A program made the position numbers and the translations under genes. Positions 32,276 through 44,796 of a DNA stretch of 64,000 nucleotides are shown here, piece by piece. Where the stretch lies: positions 44,894,239 through 44,958,238 of the forward strand of contig CM063510.1 in the NCBI GenBank assembly GCA_032207245.1, in the 5' to 3' direction. This DNA is from Pardosa pseudoannulata (Eukaryota; Arthropoda; Arachnida; Araneae; Lycosidae). Position 1 is the first letter of the stretch. Each line of letters opens with the position of its first letter. The notes under the pieces are model-generated. The model was not told the DNA's origin and did no database searches. It was given only the letters and a program-made list of their open reading frames with translations.

Positions 32276-33990
32276 CCGGATAATTATAATTAAACTTCCA
32301 TCATACGGCATCCTTCAGCGCAAACGGATGAACGAAACTGTGTATATGGGCTGTGCACGAGATTCGCTCACTGAATTTCGGAAAAAATATATTAGTAATA
32401 AAATTTTCACCAGAGGACGCCTTTTCGGGTAAAACATGAAATTTAACACAATAAAGGGCCAAAAGGGAATACAGAAATAATACTAACAATCAAGAACTAG
32501 AATTATGAGTAATAAAATGCAAAACCGGGAAAATATGTCAGTTGTAGGAGAAAAATGTCGAGATTTGCATGTTTGGGAAGAAGAGAAAGATTTATGCGAA
32601 ACAGGTTAGGGGTTTTGTAGACGTCGATGTTTCCTGCTGTACTGATAACGGTTACTTTAGTTGAACGTGCGTTATTGGTGAAGCTGTTTTGCAAAAACAA
32701 GGGAAATGCTTCTGCTACAGTTCATGAATTTCGTCCTAGAAAGAACCTACGACCTATACCAATGTCTATTAAAGGTATCCGGGCCATGATTAAGAGATTT
32801 GAAGAGACGGGGAAATTAGGAGTTCAACCTGGAAGAGGCCGTAAACGTGTCACACCAGTACTTGTTGATGCTGCCAAGACAGCTGTTGACGCACAGTCAC
32901 AGACATCAGAGTTTGGGGGCAGTAGAGTGCGTGCAGTTTCTAGACAGGCAAGCTATTCTTATAACACCATCCGAAAAAGTACTCAGAAACATAATGCACT
33001 ACTTTCTATACAAGATCCTCCATACCCAGGAGCTTCTTGATAGAGACAAGCCACGACGTCTCTCATTCGCAGTCAGTTTTCTCAACAGAAGTACTCTTGA
33101 TCTGACATGGCCTTGGAATATTCTGTGGAGCGACGAGTTCATTTCTACCTCAATGGGACAATCAACATTGAGAATTGCCGGATGATCCATACTGAAATTC
33201 CTCTACAGTCTCCAAAGGTCACTGTCTGGTGTGGATTTAAGGCGACATGTCTCCTTGAGCCCCGTGGTGAGAAACTGGTGAACGTGGGCCCGCCACATGT
33301 TCCGTTACGGGTCGTCGTACCATGACATGCTGCAGACGTTTGTTGTACTGCACCTACAGAAAGGCGGTTCCTCACATTAACCATTTTCATGCAGGATGGT
33401 GAGTCCCCCACATATCCCTGGGTTCGTGAAGGCCCTATTGCTTCAACATTTCACAGAGAAACCTGTTATTAGTCGCTCCTTTCCTAATCCATGGCCACCA
33501 AGTTCGCCGGCTCTAACTTCATGCGATTTATAGTTATGTAGCTGGAGCTCTTTAAAAAGTCTGGTATATATATATATATCGGGGAGGTGTGACGTTGAAT
33601 GACTTAAAAAACTCCATAACGCTCCACGTGCAAAGCCTCACAACTGATCAGTTATGATCTGCTCTTGAACACACTGTCCATCGACTTTTAATTTTGCAGG
33701 TGAAAATGGTCGATCATGTGGAGCACATTTCTCTACATCGTCCTGGACATGATTAACAACTGCTCCTCTTGCGCAATTTCGTCCTAATCTGTTCTTGTTT
33801 CTGCAAACTGAACTGTTTTTATTTCTCCCTTACAGTTATTTAATGAGGTTCGATGACAAGGTGATCAGAAACTAGTCAAAAAATGTAATATTATTTCTGT
33901 ATTCCGTTTTGGTCGTTTGTTGTATTAAATTTCATGTTTATGCAAATTTGTGCCCTCTAGTGGGCATTTTGGAACTTTTTTTTTTTTTTT
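32276..33990 (+). mobile_element. Tc1/mariner-type transposon, degraded
   Basis: The transposase remnant (32627-33756) sits in a unit that starts near CCGGATAATTATAATTAAAC at 32277 and ends near the T-rich tract at about 33980. The terminal repeats are too decayed to pair with confidence. An internal (TA) tract at 33567-33579 lies within the coding region. Confidence 0.7.
32627..33756 (+). pseudogene. Tc1/mariner-like transposase, frameshifted
   Basis: Three overlapping forward frames share one protein. The first (from 32627) holds a helix-turn-helix region with KGIRAMIKRFEETGKLGVQ and PGRGRKRVTPV, the GRPR-like linker. The next, from about 33000, has QELLDRDKPRRLSFAVSFL and PWNILWSDE, the second catalytic Asp region. 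A later frame gives HFYLNG, VTVWCGF and, after about 33550, SLTTDQL and HVEHI before TAA at 33754-33756. At least three frameshifts plus in-frame stops show it is dead. The type resembles transposases abundant in orb-weaver spider genomes, which is part of the basis for the taxonomic guess. Confidence 0.85.
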
Positions 33991-36099
<2,109 letters not shown>

Positions 36100-36112
36100 C
36101 TATCGAATTCTA

Positions 36113-36292
36113 GCTGAAAGATGGCCAAATAGGTAGCCAGCTGCTCTTCGGTACCGGAGTTCAAGTGTTTAAATCGCTCTAATGCCATGGATGTTCGTAG
36201 CCTTTCAAAATAGGTTTTAAACTGTAGGTCCTGGTGTCAAAAGCCTTTGTGTAGAAAAACAGTAAACCGCAGTGCTGAAAATCAAATCAAAT
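36113..36292 (+). repeat. tRNA-derived SINE with 13-bp target duplication
   Basis: Same family as the copy at 31.2 kb: GCTGAAAGATGGCCAAATAGG head, ATGGATGTTCGTAGCC block, CTGTAGGTCCTGGT block. It ends in an AAATCAAATCAAATC tail. CTATCGAATTCTA is repeated exactly at 36100-36112 and 36293-36305. The B box is mutated. Confidence 0.9.
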
Positions 36293-36305
36293 CTATCGAA
36301 TTCTA

Positions 36306-37692
36306 TGCAATAAAATGCTAAGGCTTTTCTTGCATAAGTCACATGTTAAATTTTTTTTATAAAATATATAATTTTTAAGATATTTCAGTATTAATGCCCT
36401 GTGTTGTTTAGAATACTTTGTAAAATATATTTTAGAGTTAAAATGCTAATTATTTTGAAAAGTTAGAAGGATTTAGAAAGACATTTTAAAAAAAGTTTTG
36501 AAAATGTAAATTTTAATTAAACAAAAAGTTTAATAAAACTTTACTTTCCTGCTTTAAACTGGATTCTAAATTACAAAACAATTACAATGTTTACTGTAAT
36601 AATAAAATTGTTTTTGAGATATCGTGTTCCCTTTAAAGTATTTCGATAGACTTTGTTAAATGCTTAGTTCCATAGACCTCTTGGGTTTTTCTTTAAATAC
36701 GTCAAGTCAAAGGTGTAAAAGGAACAAACATATCCGAACACTTGTTATTCGTGGGTGGAGTCTCCTGGCTTTTGCGGTTCACGACTCTGTCTGACCTTTA
36801 TCAGTTAACTGAGTAAATCGTACCAGATAACTATGGTCGAGGTAAACAACATTCCACTGCTTAGCCAGAAGTATGTACATTTAAGTACTTTGGTACATAC
36901 ACAGAAAGGAGTCAGGGAATGAATATATATTTGTTTGAAAACATCGCTTTGCTAGTGGTTAAAGTCATGTGCAGGTTAGTATTTGTACTACTGGTAAACA
37001 AAATTATGGTAAGTTTCCAAACATACCATCAAAATGTTTATATGTATATAAGGAAATTTTATTAGTTTTGAAATTAAAGATCTGAATTCGAAGTTTTTAT
37101 ATGCAATATTCCGGACCTTTAAGATGAAAGGTCAACAAAATAACCTGGACCAAGTCTCTAATCGTAGGATTTCTAACATGAGCATGAAATTGACCACGAT
37201 AAAGGGAAATAAATACATAAAACAGGACTAGTTGGAGTCCAAGTCTGAAGGCCATCGCCAGAACTCAACGACTCGGAGCAACTGGTGATTGGTGTTGTGA
37301 AAGCTTCGAAAGTCAAATTGCTCTGGAGTGAGAATATTATTACAAGAGAGAAAGTATTCAAGTCTTTTATACGTTTAGCATGTTTGACGAGACAACTGAG
37401 TAATCTGATTGGCTAATAATTTTCTGCAAAAGTGAGATTAGCTGGGTGTTTAGGGATTGGGCATACAACCGCAGTCTTCTTGGAGTCTGAGAAGTGTAAG
37501 TTTTTGGGTACTGTTAATGATAGAAGTTAAGTAACTAATTAAATTTGGAGGTAAATTTTTTATGGTTTTGTTAGCAATAGAGTATCTCGAATAATTTAAA
37601 GAAGCTTAAGAGCATCCTTAACCCAAGATGCATTAGTAAGTACGATCGGAGTACTCGGCCCATGTGCCAAAAACTTCTCAACAGTGCTTTCA
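36306..37692. other. Intergenic, no gene seen
   Basis: Unassigned sequence. The GC-richer stretch at about 37140-37360 may be an unrecognised repeat, but no protein similarity was evident. Confidence 0.4.
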
Positions 37693-37706
37693 ACGAGAAT
37701 ATGGAT

Positions 37707-37878
37707 TTTGGTTTGCAGCGCTACGGTCTACTTTTTGCAACACTAGGGCTAATGAGACCGGGACCAACTGCTTAAAGCCGATTCCGAACGGCTACAAACG
37801 TCCATGCTACAGTGGGATTCGAACCCACGAACTCCGGTTCCGAAGGCCAGCACCCTAACCATTCGACCATCGTTCGGC
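37707..37878 (-). repeat. tRNA-derived SINE with perfect 14-bp target duplication
   Basis: Minus-strand copy reading from GCCGAACGATGG at 37878 down to the GCGCTGCAAACCAAA tail. It has an intact B box (GGGTTCGAATCCC). ACGAGAATATGGAT occurs at 37693-37706 and 37879-37892 without mismatch. Confidence 0.95.
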
Positions 37879-37892
37879 ACGAGAATATGGAT

Positions 37893-38287
37893 ATAGAGTA
37901 TTCTGGAACTGTGGAATTGTTGATTTGGGGGCACCTAAGGCCGAAGGCCCTTTTTCCACCAATGATATTATTTAAACATGTGAGACAAATTTTCCTTATT
38001 ATAACTGAGGGTTAAAGTATTTGTGGCACCGTATTATCTATTCATATGCTTTGTAGCATCATAAATTTCTGGTTACGATAGTCAATTAAAGATGAAATTT
38101 GTTTCCTGCAAATATTTTGCTAGCTAACGTTAATCTTCCATATACGGAGAATTTATCTTTTTCGTAACAGCATTTATTTCATTTCTACGTACATAAAGTG
38201 CCATTCACAGAGAATGCCTCAAGCATCTCAATGCAATCCGATACCAACTTTTCTATCACATTTTTTTTTTTTTTTTTTTTTTATAAA
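37893..38287. other. Intergenic, no gene seen
   Basis: AT-rich sequence ending in a poly-T tract of about 22 bases at 38260-38282, just outside the TTAA of the interrupted piggyBac element. Confidence 0.5.
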
Positions 38288-38592
38288 TTAACACTAGATT
38301 TAAGTATGTTGATCATTTACCTATTTTTACTGAAGTGAGCCAATTTGATTCATACAAGAAAATTGAAGTTTTTTGCAAAGAAAATAGTTCCAAATTAATT
38401 TAAATAAAATGTTTATTATAAAAAAAATCATTGAAAACATTTTTTGCATATAAAATCTGTTTTTGAAGCACATTTTCCGCAAACATTTCTATTACATTTA
38501 GCACAATGGTTCTACATCTGTTTCTTTTGCATAATTGTTGAATTTGACAATTCTTCCGTGCGTCAGTAGCATGAATTTCTGTCATTGGAATG

Positions 38593-38830
38593 TGTAACAC
38601 TATACATCCAACAGAGATAAAAAAATGTATCTACATTTAACAAATTACGTTTAATTATTAAGATATTTACACATATTTACAAGTTTTACTTAATATTTAA
38701 CATTATCAAAAATGCAGAGAGCAGGAGGCCCTCGCACACACCAACACACCACAACGAACTCTCTAACAGTCTGTCCTTTTAGGCTAAAACAAAAGTGTGC
38801 GCGCGCAGATGGCCGTTGCGCGCTGCTACA
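38593..38830 (-). repeat. Element 1 3' LTR
   Basis: 238 bases; on the element's strand it starts TGTAGCAGCGCG and ends AGTGTTACA. It differs from the LTR at 54933 only by one base in an A-run. The polypurine tract TTGAGGGGAAGGA (read on the minus strand) abuts it at 38831. Confidence 0.95.
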
Positions 38831-38859
38831 TCCTTCCCCTCAACCATCGACTAATGTCC

Positions 38860-41800
38860 TCATGTCGATGGGTGAAGTCTAGGTGATCTTCTGACTGGGG
38901 TAGAGTCTTGCTGTTGATTACTTTCAGCAACTGGTCGACCTCTTCTTTTCAGGGGCAACATTGGGTTGCTCATCCCTTGCCCTCTATAAGGTTGGAGGCA
39001 TGATGAGTGGTATTTTCCTATGGGAGTAAAAGGATTATTTTGGGTAGCAATCAAATAAGATGTAGGAGATTGTACTTTATAAATAACATATGGGCCATCG
39101 CGTCGTGGCATAAATTTAGCTGTTCTTTCGGATTTGGTTTGACTTTTGGGGTGGAGAGTTACCCACACTTTATCACCTGTTTTGAATTGAGGCGTTTTTC
39201 TGATATGTTTATCAGCATAAAATTTATTTTTATCCTGTTTCAATTCTATATCAGATTTCAACTGATTCATATAATTTTCCAAACGTTTCAAATAGGGCGT
39301 TATCTCGGGCACGAAGTTGTCATTTGAGATAATAGCGCGAAGGTCGCGAGTAACATCGTCTGTTGTTCGAAGTTCCCTTCCGAACATAAGAAATGCTGCT
39401 GTTTCACCTGTTGTGTCGCATCTTGCTGTGTTCAGGGCAAAACGTATGGTTGGGAGTTTCTCACTCCAAATAGTGTGGTTACCTTTGACAAGGATTGCCA
39501 ATCTTGGTTTTAAGTCTCGGTTCTTCCTCTCCACCGGGTTTGCCCGTGGGTGATATACCGGGGTTAACACCTGATCTATATTAAGAAGATAACAAACTTG
39601 CTGCATCACTGAACTAACAAACTGACTTCCATTGTCACTTATTATTCTTCTTGGGAATCCATAACGTAAATAAACTTCTTCTATCAGGGTGATAGCACAT
39701 TCCCTAGCTGTAGCATGTTCTAATGCGAAAAGTTCAGTCCATCTAGTAGCGCAGTCTTCTACTATAAATATCCATTTTTTACCATCAGGACTCTTGGGTA
39801 ATGGTCCAAATAAGTCAATTGAAATTGATTCAAAACGTTGGTTATATACAGGTGTTTGTAGCAAACCTGAAGGTTTCTGATTACTAGCTTTAAATCGGCA
39901 ACAATCTTCACAATTCTTTATGTACTCTGTAATGTATCTACGCATGCCAGTCCAGTAGTACCGCTTCGCTATCTTACTAAGTGTTCCTTCTACACCATAA
40001 TGTCCCGCCATTGGGGCATCATGATATTCTTTCAGTATTCTTTCACATTCATGCTTTGGCACTACTAACTGGGCTTCTTCTGTCTCTGCTTCTGGTGAAT
40101 ATCGGTATAAAACTCCTTGATTCAACAAATATCCCCGATTTAGCCAATTTGTAAAATTTTCATCTTTAGCAGGACTCTCAAATGATTCAATGATCTTTTT
40201 AAGGTCTGCGTCCTTAAGTTGTTCTTCTCGTAATTCTCTGGGACTTCGTGTTGGCATATCAATGGCAATTTTGCAGAATTGGCAATATTCTTCAGCGTGT
40301 TGGCAGAAAGGTCTTGACAAGAGATCTGCCACAACGTTGGCTCTTCCAGGTATGTATTCCATCTTTGGGGCAAACGACTGGACTTGCAAAGCCCAACGAG
40401 CAAGTCTTCCAGTTGGAGATTTTAAACTCATTAGCCAACGAAGAGGTTGATGATCTGATGTCACTGTTATATCTTGTCCCTCGATGTATCCCCGAAATTT
40501 ATTTAGGGCCCCAAACCACTGCCAACGCTTCTCGTTCTGTGGTTGTATAGTTCCGTTCTGCATCGTTTAATAGTCTGCTCGCATATTCAATAGGGTGCTC
40601 CTCAGCTCCCTCACCTTGCAACAGCACTGCTCCAAGCGCGTAGTTGCTAGCATCGGTTCGCAAGATGTATGGCTTATTTGGGTCATTTTGTCGTAGAACA
40701 GGAGGACTAATCAGATGATGTTTTAGGGTTTTAAATGCGTTTTCCTCTTCTTTTCCCCATTTCCAAGGGCTATTTTTCTTCGTGAGATTACTTAAGGGCC
40801 TTGCTATGTCAGAAAAGTTCGGTACAAATCTTCTATACCACGAGCAAGTTTGCAAAAAGGATTGGACTTGCTTTAAATTCCTGGAGATGGTAAATTTTGA
40901 ATGGCGGCAACCTTATCTGGGTCAACTTCAAGACCAGAATTGGTAATGTAGTGTCCCAAGTATTTCACTCGGTTACAGGCGAAATTACACTTCTCTCTGT
41001 TAGCATGTAATTTAAACTCACGCAATTTTGATAATACTTTTCCTAAATCATCAATATGCTTCTCGAAAGTTTCAGATAAAATTATTATGTCATCTAAGTA
41101 CGACAGAACCAAAACATCATTCAGGGAGTTTCTGAAGTTATCGATTAGTCTTTGAAATGTCGCCGGAGCATTTTTAAGCCCAAAAGGCATGCGGCAATAT
41201 CTGTAAGTACCAAAAGGGCACACGAAAGCTGTTTTATCTCGATCAGTGGGATTTACCTCGATTTGGTGATATCCGGATCTTAAATCTATGGTTGACATGT
41301 AAGGAGTATGTTTAGCTTCATGCAGCAAATCATCCATTCTAGGCAGAGGGTATTTATCCGTTTTTATAGTGGAATTCAACTTTCTGTAGTCCACACAAAG
41401 GCGAAATTGACCATTAGGTTTTGGAACTAGCACCACTGGTGAGGCATACGGTGACTCACATTCTTCAATTGTGCCATTGGCCAAAAGATTCTCTAACTCT
41501 TTCTTAAGAATGTCCTTCTTTAATGGAGACATGCGATATGGTGGCATAGCTACAGGGAGATTATTACCAGTGTCTATATAATGTTTAATTCTAGGTGTAG
41601 GCTCTTCCCCTGGCTGAAAGATATCCGTAAACATTTCTAACAGTTTACATAATTGTAACCTTTCCTCGGCAGATAAGTGACTGCCTTCAGTTTCTTTCAA
41701 AACGCAAATGTTCAGCTCAGGAGACACAATAATTTTATCGGATGGTATAGTGCTAATGTTTTGCGAATTACCTGAGGATTCGAAAGAGTTTTTATGTGGC

Positions 41801-41961
41801 ACACAAGCTGGTATAAATGTATCTTTCTCAAAATTGAATTTTTTTTCTAGGATTACTGTTGAAATACCATTTCCTGTTCTGAGTATCCAAGCTAACACCA
41901 GCTTTGGATAAAAAATCAGTACCAAGGAGAGTTCGATTGTCCTTAGCTGTAGGTAATACAA
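38860..41961 (-). pseudogene. Element 1 pol (reverse transcriptase, RNase H, integrase), frameshifted
   Basis: Three consecutive open segments in different frames. 41961-40873 holds the reverse transcriptase: SPVVLVPKPNGQFRLCVDYR, then FGLKNAPATFQRL, then the catalytic YLDDIII. 40855-40499 holds the RNase H start (ILRTDASNYALGAVL, then TEREALAVVW). 40563-38860 continues RNase H (TVTSDHQPLRWL) and then integrase, with the HHCC zinc region around HYGVEGTLSKIAKRYYW and CEDC, the DDE residues in SIDLFGPLP, IISDNGSQF and NPVERKNRDLK, and a C-terminal GPYVIYKV/KYHSSCLQPY domain. Domain order is that of Ty3/gypsy. One-base frameshifts lie near 40865 and 40510. No residues are missing at the catalytic motifs themselves. 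Confidence 0.93.
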
Positions 41962-43303
41962 ATAGTGTAGTAGGAATTCTTTTCCCCTAACAATTCAATG
42001 TCTATTTCGGTATTATAAACTTCAGAGAATTTCGGCACTCCGTCCGCGAGTGTTATATTTAAATTCACTTTACGAAAAATTACCCCTTGTTCTCGGAGGA
42101 GGTTATACAGGGTTTCTCCAGCAACAGTGTGGCTGGCTCCAGTGTCAGCACATGCTAAACCCCACATACCATTTATTTTAATCTTCATTAACATTGCCTT
42201 GGGTTCTTGTATCGCACACGTTTGAAATTTCAAGCAACTAACCTGGGCGGAATCAACTTTAATGTTTGGGGAACACGTAGGGCATTTTGCCTTTATGAAA
42301 CCAGGTTTCCCACAGCCATAGCAGCTAATAGGTCTTTCGTTAATTTTATTAACAGTTCTATTCGTTGAGTATTTATAATTAACACTATTCTTAAAATTTC
42401 TTAAATTGTTACTCGGCTTAGAATTTTCCATTCTATGTTGTTCATGGTTCGTGTTTCTACCTTTTAAGTTTCTACTTTCTTCATAAGCATCTAGCTTATC
42501 AACTAAAGCAACTGGATCGCTCAATTCACTCCAGTGATCTAAAAAATGATCTTTGTAATCCGGAGGACACTTCTTTTTGATTTGATCAGAAATTATTAGA
42601 TCTTTTAACTGATCAAATGTAGTGATATTAAGCTCACTGAGCCAACCTTCAAAAAATTTTCTCAAATCATAGAAATAATCTCTCCACGTGGAGTCTGGAT
42701 TTTTTCTGTGTTGGCACGAAAAATTGTCGGAATTTCTCTGCACTCATCTTGAATCGACGTAATAAAATTTTTTTTTATTTCCCCATATTCCGGTGGTTTA
42801 TCCGGAGAATCCGATTCTATAGCAATTAATTTTGAAATTTCAATAGGTAAAAGCCCGATCAGATATACCACCCATTTTGATTCTGGTATTTTCAAAAATG
42901 ACAGTTGTCTCTCGAAAAGGTTTAAAAACGTACTAATGTCATCTACCTTCGGGTCAAACTGAGGGATTAACCCTTTAATTTCAAATTTAGATACATCCGT
43001 ATCACTATCGGCAAGAACGGTTCCTGTTTTCGAAGCATGATTTAAATTTTGTAACTTTAGTTTCTCTAATTCAAATTCCATTTGCCGTCTTTCGGTTTCT
43101 GCTTCCTTTTCTTTTACTTCGGATTCTTTTCTGGTGCTAATGATTGTATCCAACAATGTTTTTGTGAATTCTTCGTCATATGAAGTACATCCGGTTATAA
43201 CATCTTTAATTTTTATTACTGTGGCGTCGGGTTCCAACTCGATGCCTAATTCTGCGGCCAAAACCAAAAGGTCGCATTTTTTACCTCTAGCAAGATATGC
43301 CAT
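41943..43303 (-). pseudogene. Element 1 gag and protease, frameshifted
   Basis: Starts at the ATG at 43303 (MAYLARGKKCDLLVLAAELG). The first frame runs to 42662 with a charged coiled segment and a capsid-like region. A frameshift near 42700 shifts to the frame 42743-41943, which has a SCAN-like helical part (ITTFDQLKDLIISDQIKK, DYKDHFLDHW), a zinc knuckle with the Cys spacing CYGCGKPGFIKAKC but Phe where the His should be, and an aspartic protease active site ADTGASHTV. Another frameshift separates the protease end from pol near 41940. This is capsid plus processing enzyme of element 1. Confidence 0.85.
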
Positions 43304-43663
43304 TTTTTATTCTTTTCAGGCCAAACTTAAAATTAATGGTAAAACTCAATTACTGCGAGAATGGCTCATTAGAATGACATAATATGCATACATCTGATTA
43401 ATCAACTAAACTATATTATTTCGATTTGAAACCGGAAGTATCAATAAATTTGAAGGAATAAAATAATACTTCTTAATTATACAAATATTTCAGATACATA
43501 ATATTTCTATTAAAAAGAATCATCGATGGAAAATTAAATAATAAGCAACACAAAAAAAGAACATTAACCTGAGCAATATCTTTTGTTATTAATACAAAAA
43601 ATCCAAATTAAATTCAATCTGCACCAATATTCAACACTGAAATATTAACTATCTTTATGAATT
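43304..43663 (-). other. Element 1 leader, gag-proximal part
   Basis: Untranslated leader between element 2 and the gag start of element 1. It ends at the AATT (43660-43663) that element 2 duplicated on insertion. The same sequence, slightly changed, is at 49569-49927. Confidence 0.75.
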
Positions 43664-43918
43664 TGTAGTAGCACAGACTTAATGATTTGTTTTTCGTTTA
43701 AAAATCGTTTGCAGTTTGTAACAAGTTTATCGTTTGCAAGTTTTGGTTTTGCTGTAAAGTTTTTATAAAAAATTTTGATGGAATAAAAGGTTGTTCTAAG
43801 CAGACTGGAAAATGTTTCGTTTCTTTTAATTGAATTATTATGCCTGATTAATGAATAAGAATATAAATATAGCTCAACTAAGCTTAAAATTAATTTAATA
43901 TCGTACCAGTACGCGATA
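43664..43918 (+). repeat. Element 2 copy 1, 5' LTR
   Basis: 255 bases from TGTAGTAGCACAG to GTACGCGATA. Confidence 0.95.
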
Positions 43919-43953
43919 TTTTTGGTGACCCGGAAAGTCATAAGAAGACAAAA

Positions 43954-44796
43954 ATGCAGGATTCTATACCGGAAAATACAGATGTTAGCAGTGAAGTCAG
44001 CAACGATGACAAGGAATTTTGCAAGGTGAGTGTTAAAATACCACCTTTTTGGGTTGATAAACCCGAAATATGGTTTTTCCAAGTGGAAGCTCAATTCAAA
44101 ATCAGCGGAATAACAGCTGAGGAAACGAAGTTTAATTATTTAATTTCACAACTTGATCCAAAATATGTCGAGAATGTATGGGACATAGTTAGCAGTACCA
44201 GTAAAACTAAATATTCTGATTCAAAATTTAGACTCTTAAATTTATTTAAGGAAAGTGAAAGTGTAAGAATTCAAAAATTAATCACTGGAATAGAACTTGG
44301 CGACATGAAACCCAGCCAACTGTTGCAAAAATTGAAGTCAATAGCCACTTCTGATGTTTCCGAAAAATTAATTAAAACACTTTGGCTAGGAAAATTACCG
44401 GAAGCTATAAAAAATATTTTAGTTGTCAGTAATGAAAATATTGATAGTTTAGCTGTTATGGCTGATAAAATCAACGATATGAGTTCTAAACAAGAGATAT
44501 GCAGCGCAAGTACTACTACTCAAAATTATAGTAGTGAATTAATTGATAGAATTAAACATTTAGAACAACAAATGGCTGAATTAAATATGCGTGCTGGTGC
44601 TAGAACAAAAATAAGGAATGCTAATTTTCGTCATCGGTCTCGATCTCGAAGTGGTCGACGTGTAAAATTCGATCCCAATGGAAAATTATGCTACTACCAT
44701 TTTCGATTTGGATCCAGATGTTTCCCCGAAAAATGTAAATCTCCTTGTAGTTGGACAAAGAAAACGCAAGATAATCAGGAAAACTCAAACCTGTAG
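43954..44796 (+). CDS. gag: Element 2 copy 1 gag
   Basis: 280 residues, intact, from ATG at 43954 to TAG at 44794-44796. The N-terminal half has the signature of CsRn1/Kabuki Gag proteins (KIPPFWVDKPEIWFFQVEAQ followed by FNYLISQLD). The middle is helical. The C-terminus is basic (HRSRSRSGRRVKF) and ends in an atypical Cys/His cluster, CYYHFRFGSRCFPEKCKSPC, in place of a standard CCHC knuckle. The clade is known for such a CHCC-type motif. It would form the particle shell and bind RNA. pol begins at the stop codon in the -1 frame. Confidence 0.9.
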   Translation: MQDSIPENTDVSSEVSNDDKEFCKVSVKIPPFWVDKPEIWFFQVEAQFKISGITAEETKFNYLISQLDPKYVENVWDIVSSTSKTKYSDSKFRLLNLFKESESVRIQKLITGIELGDMKPSQLLQKLKSIATSDVSEKLIKTLWLGKLPEAIKNILVVSNENIDSLAVMADKINDMSSKQEICSASTTTQNYSSELIDRIKHLEQQMAELNMRAGARTKIRNANFRHRSRSRSGRRVKFDPNGKLCYYHFRFGSRCFPEKCKSPCSWTKKTQDNQENSNL

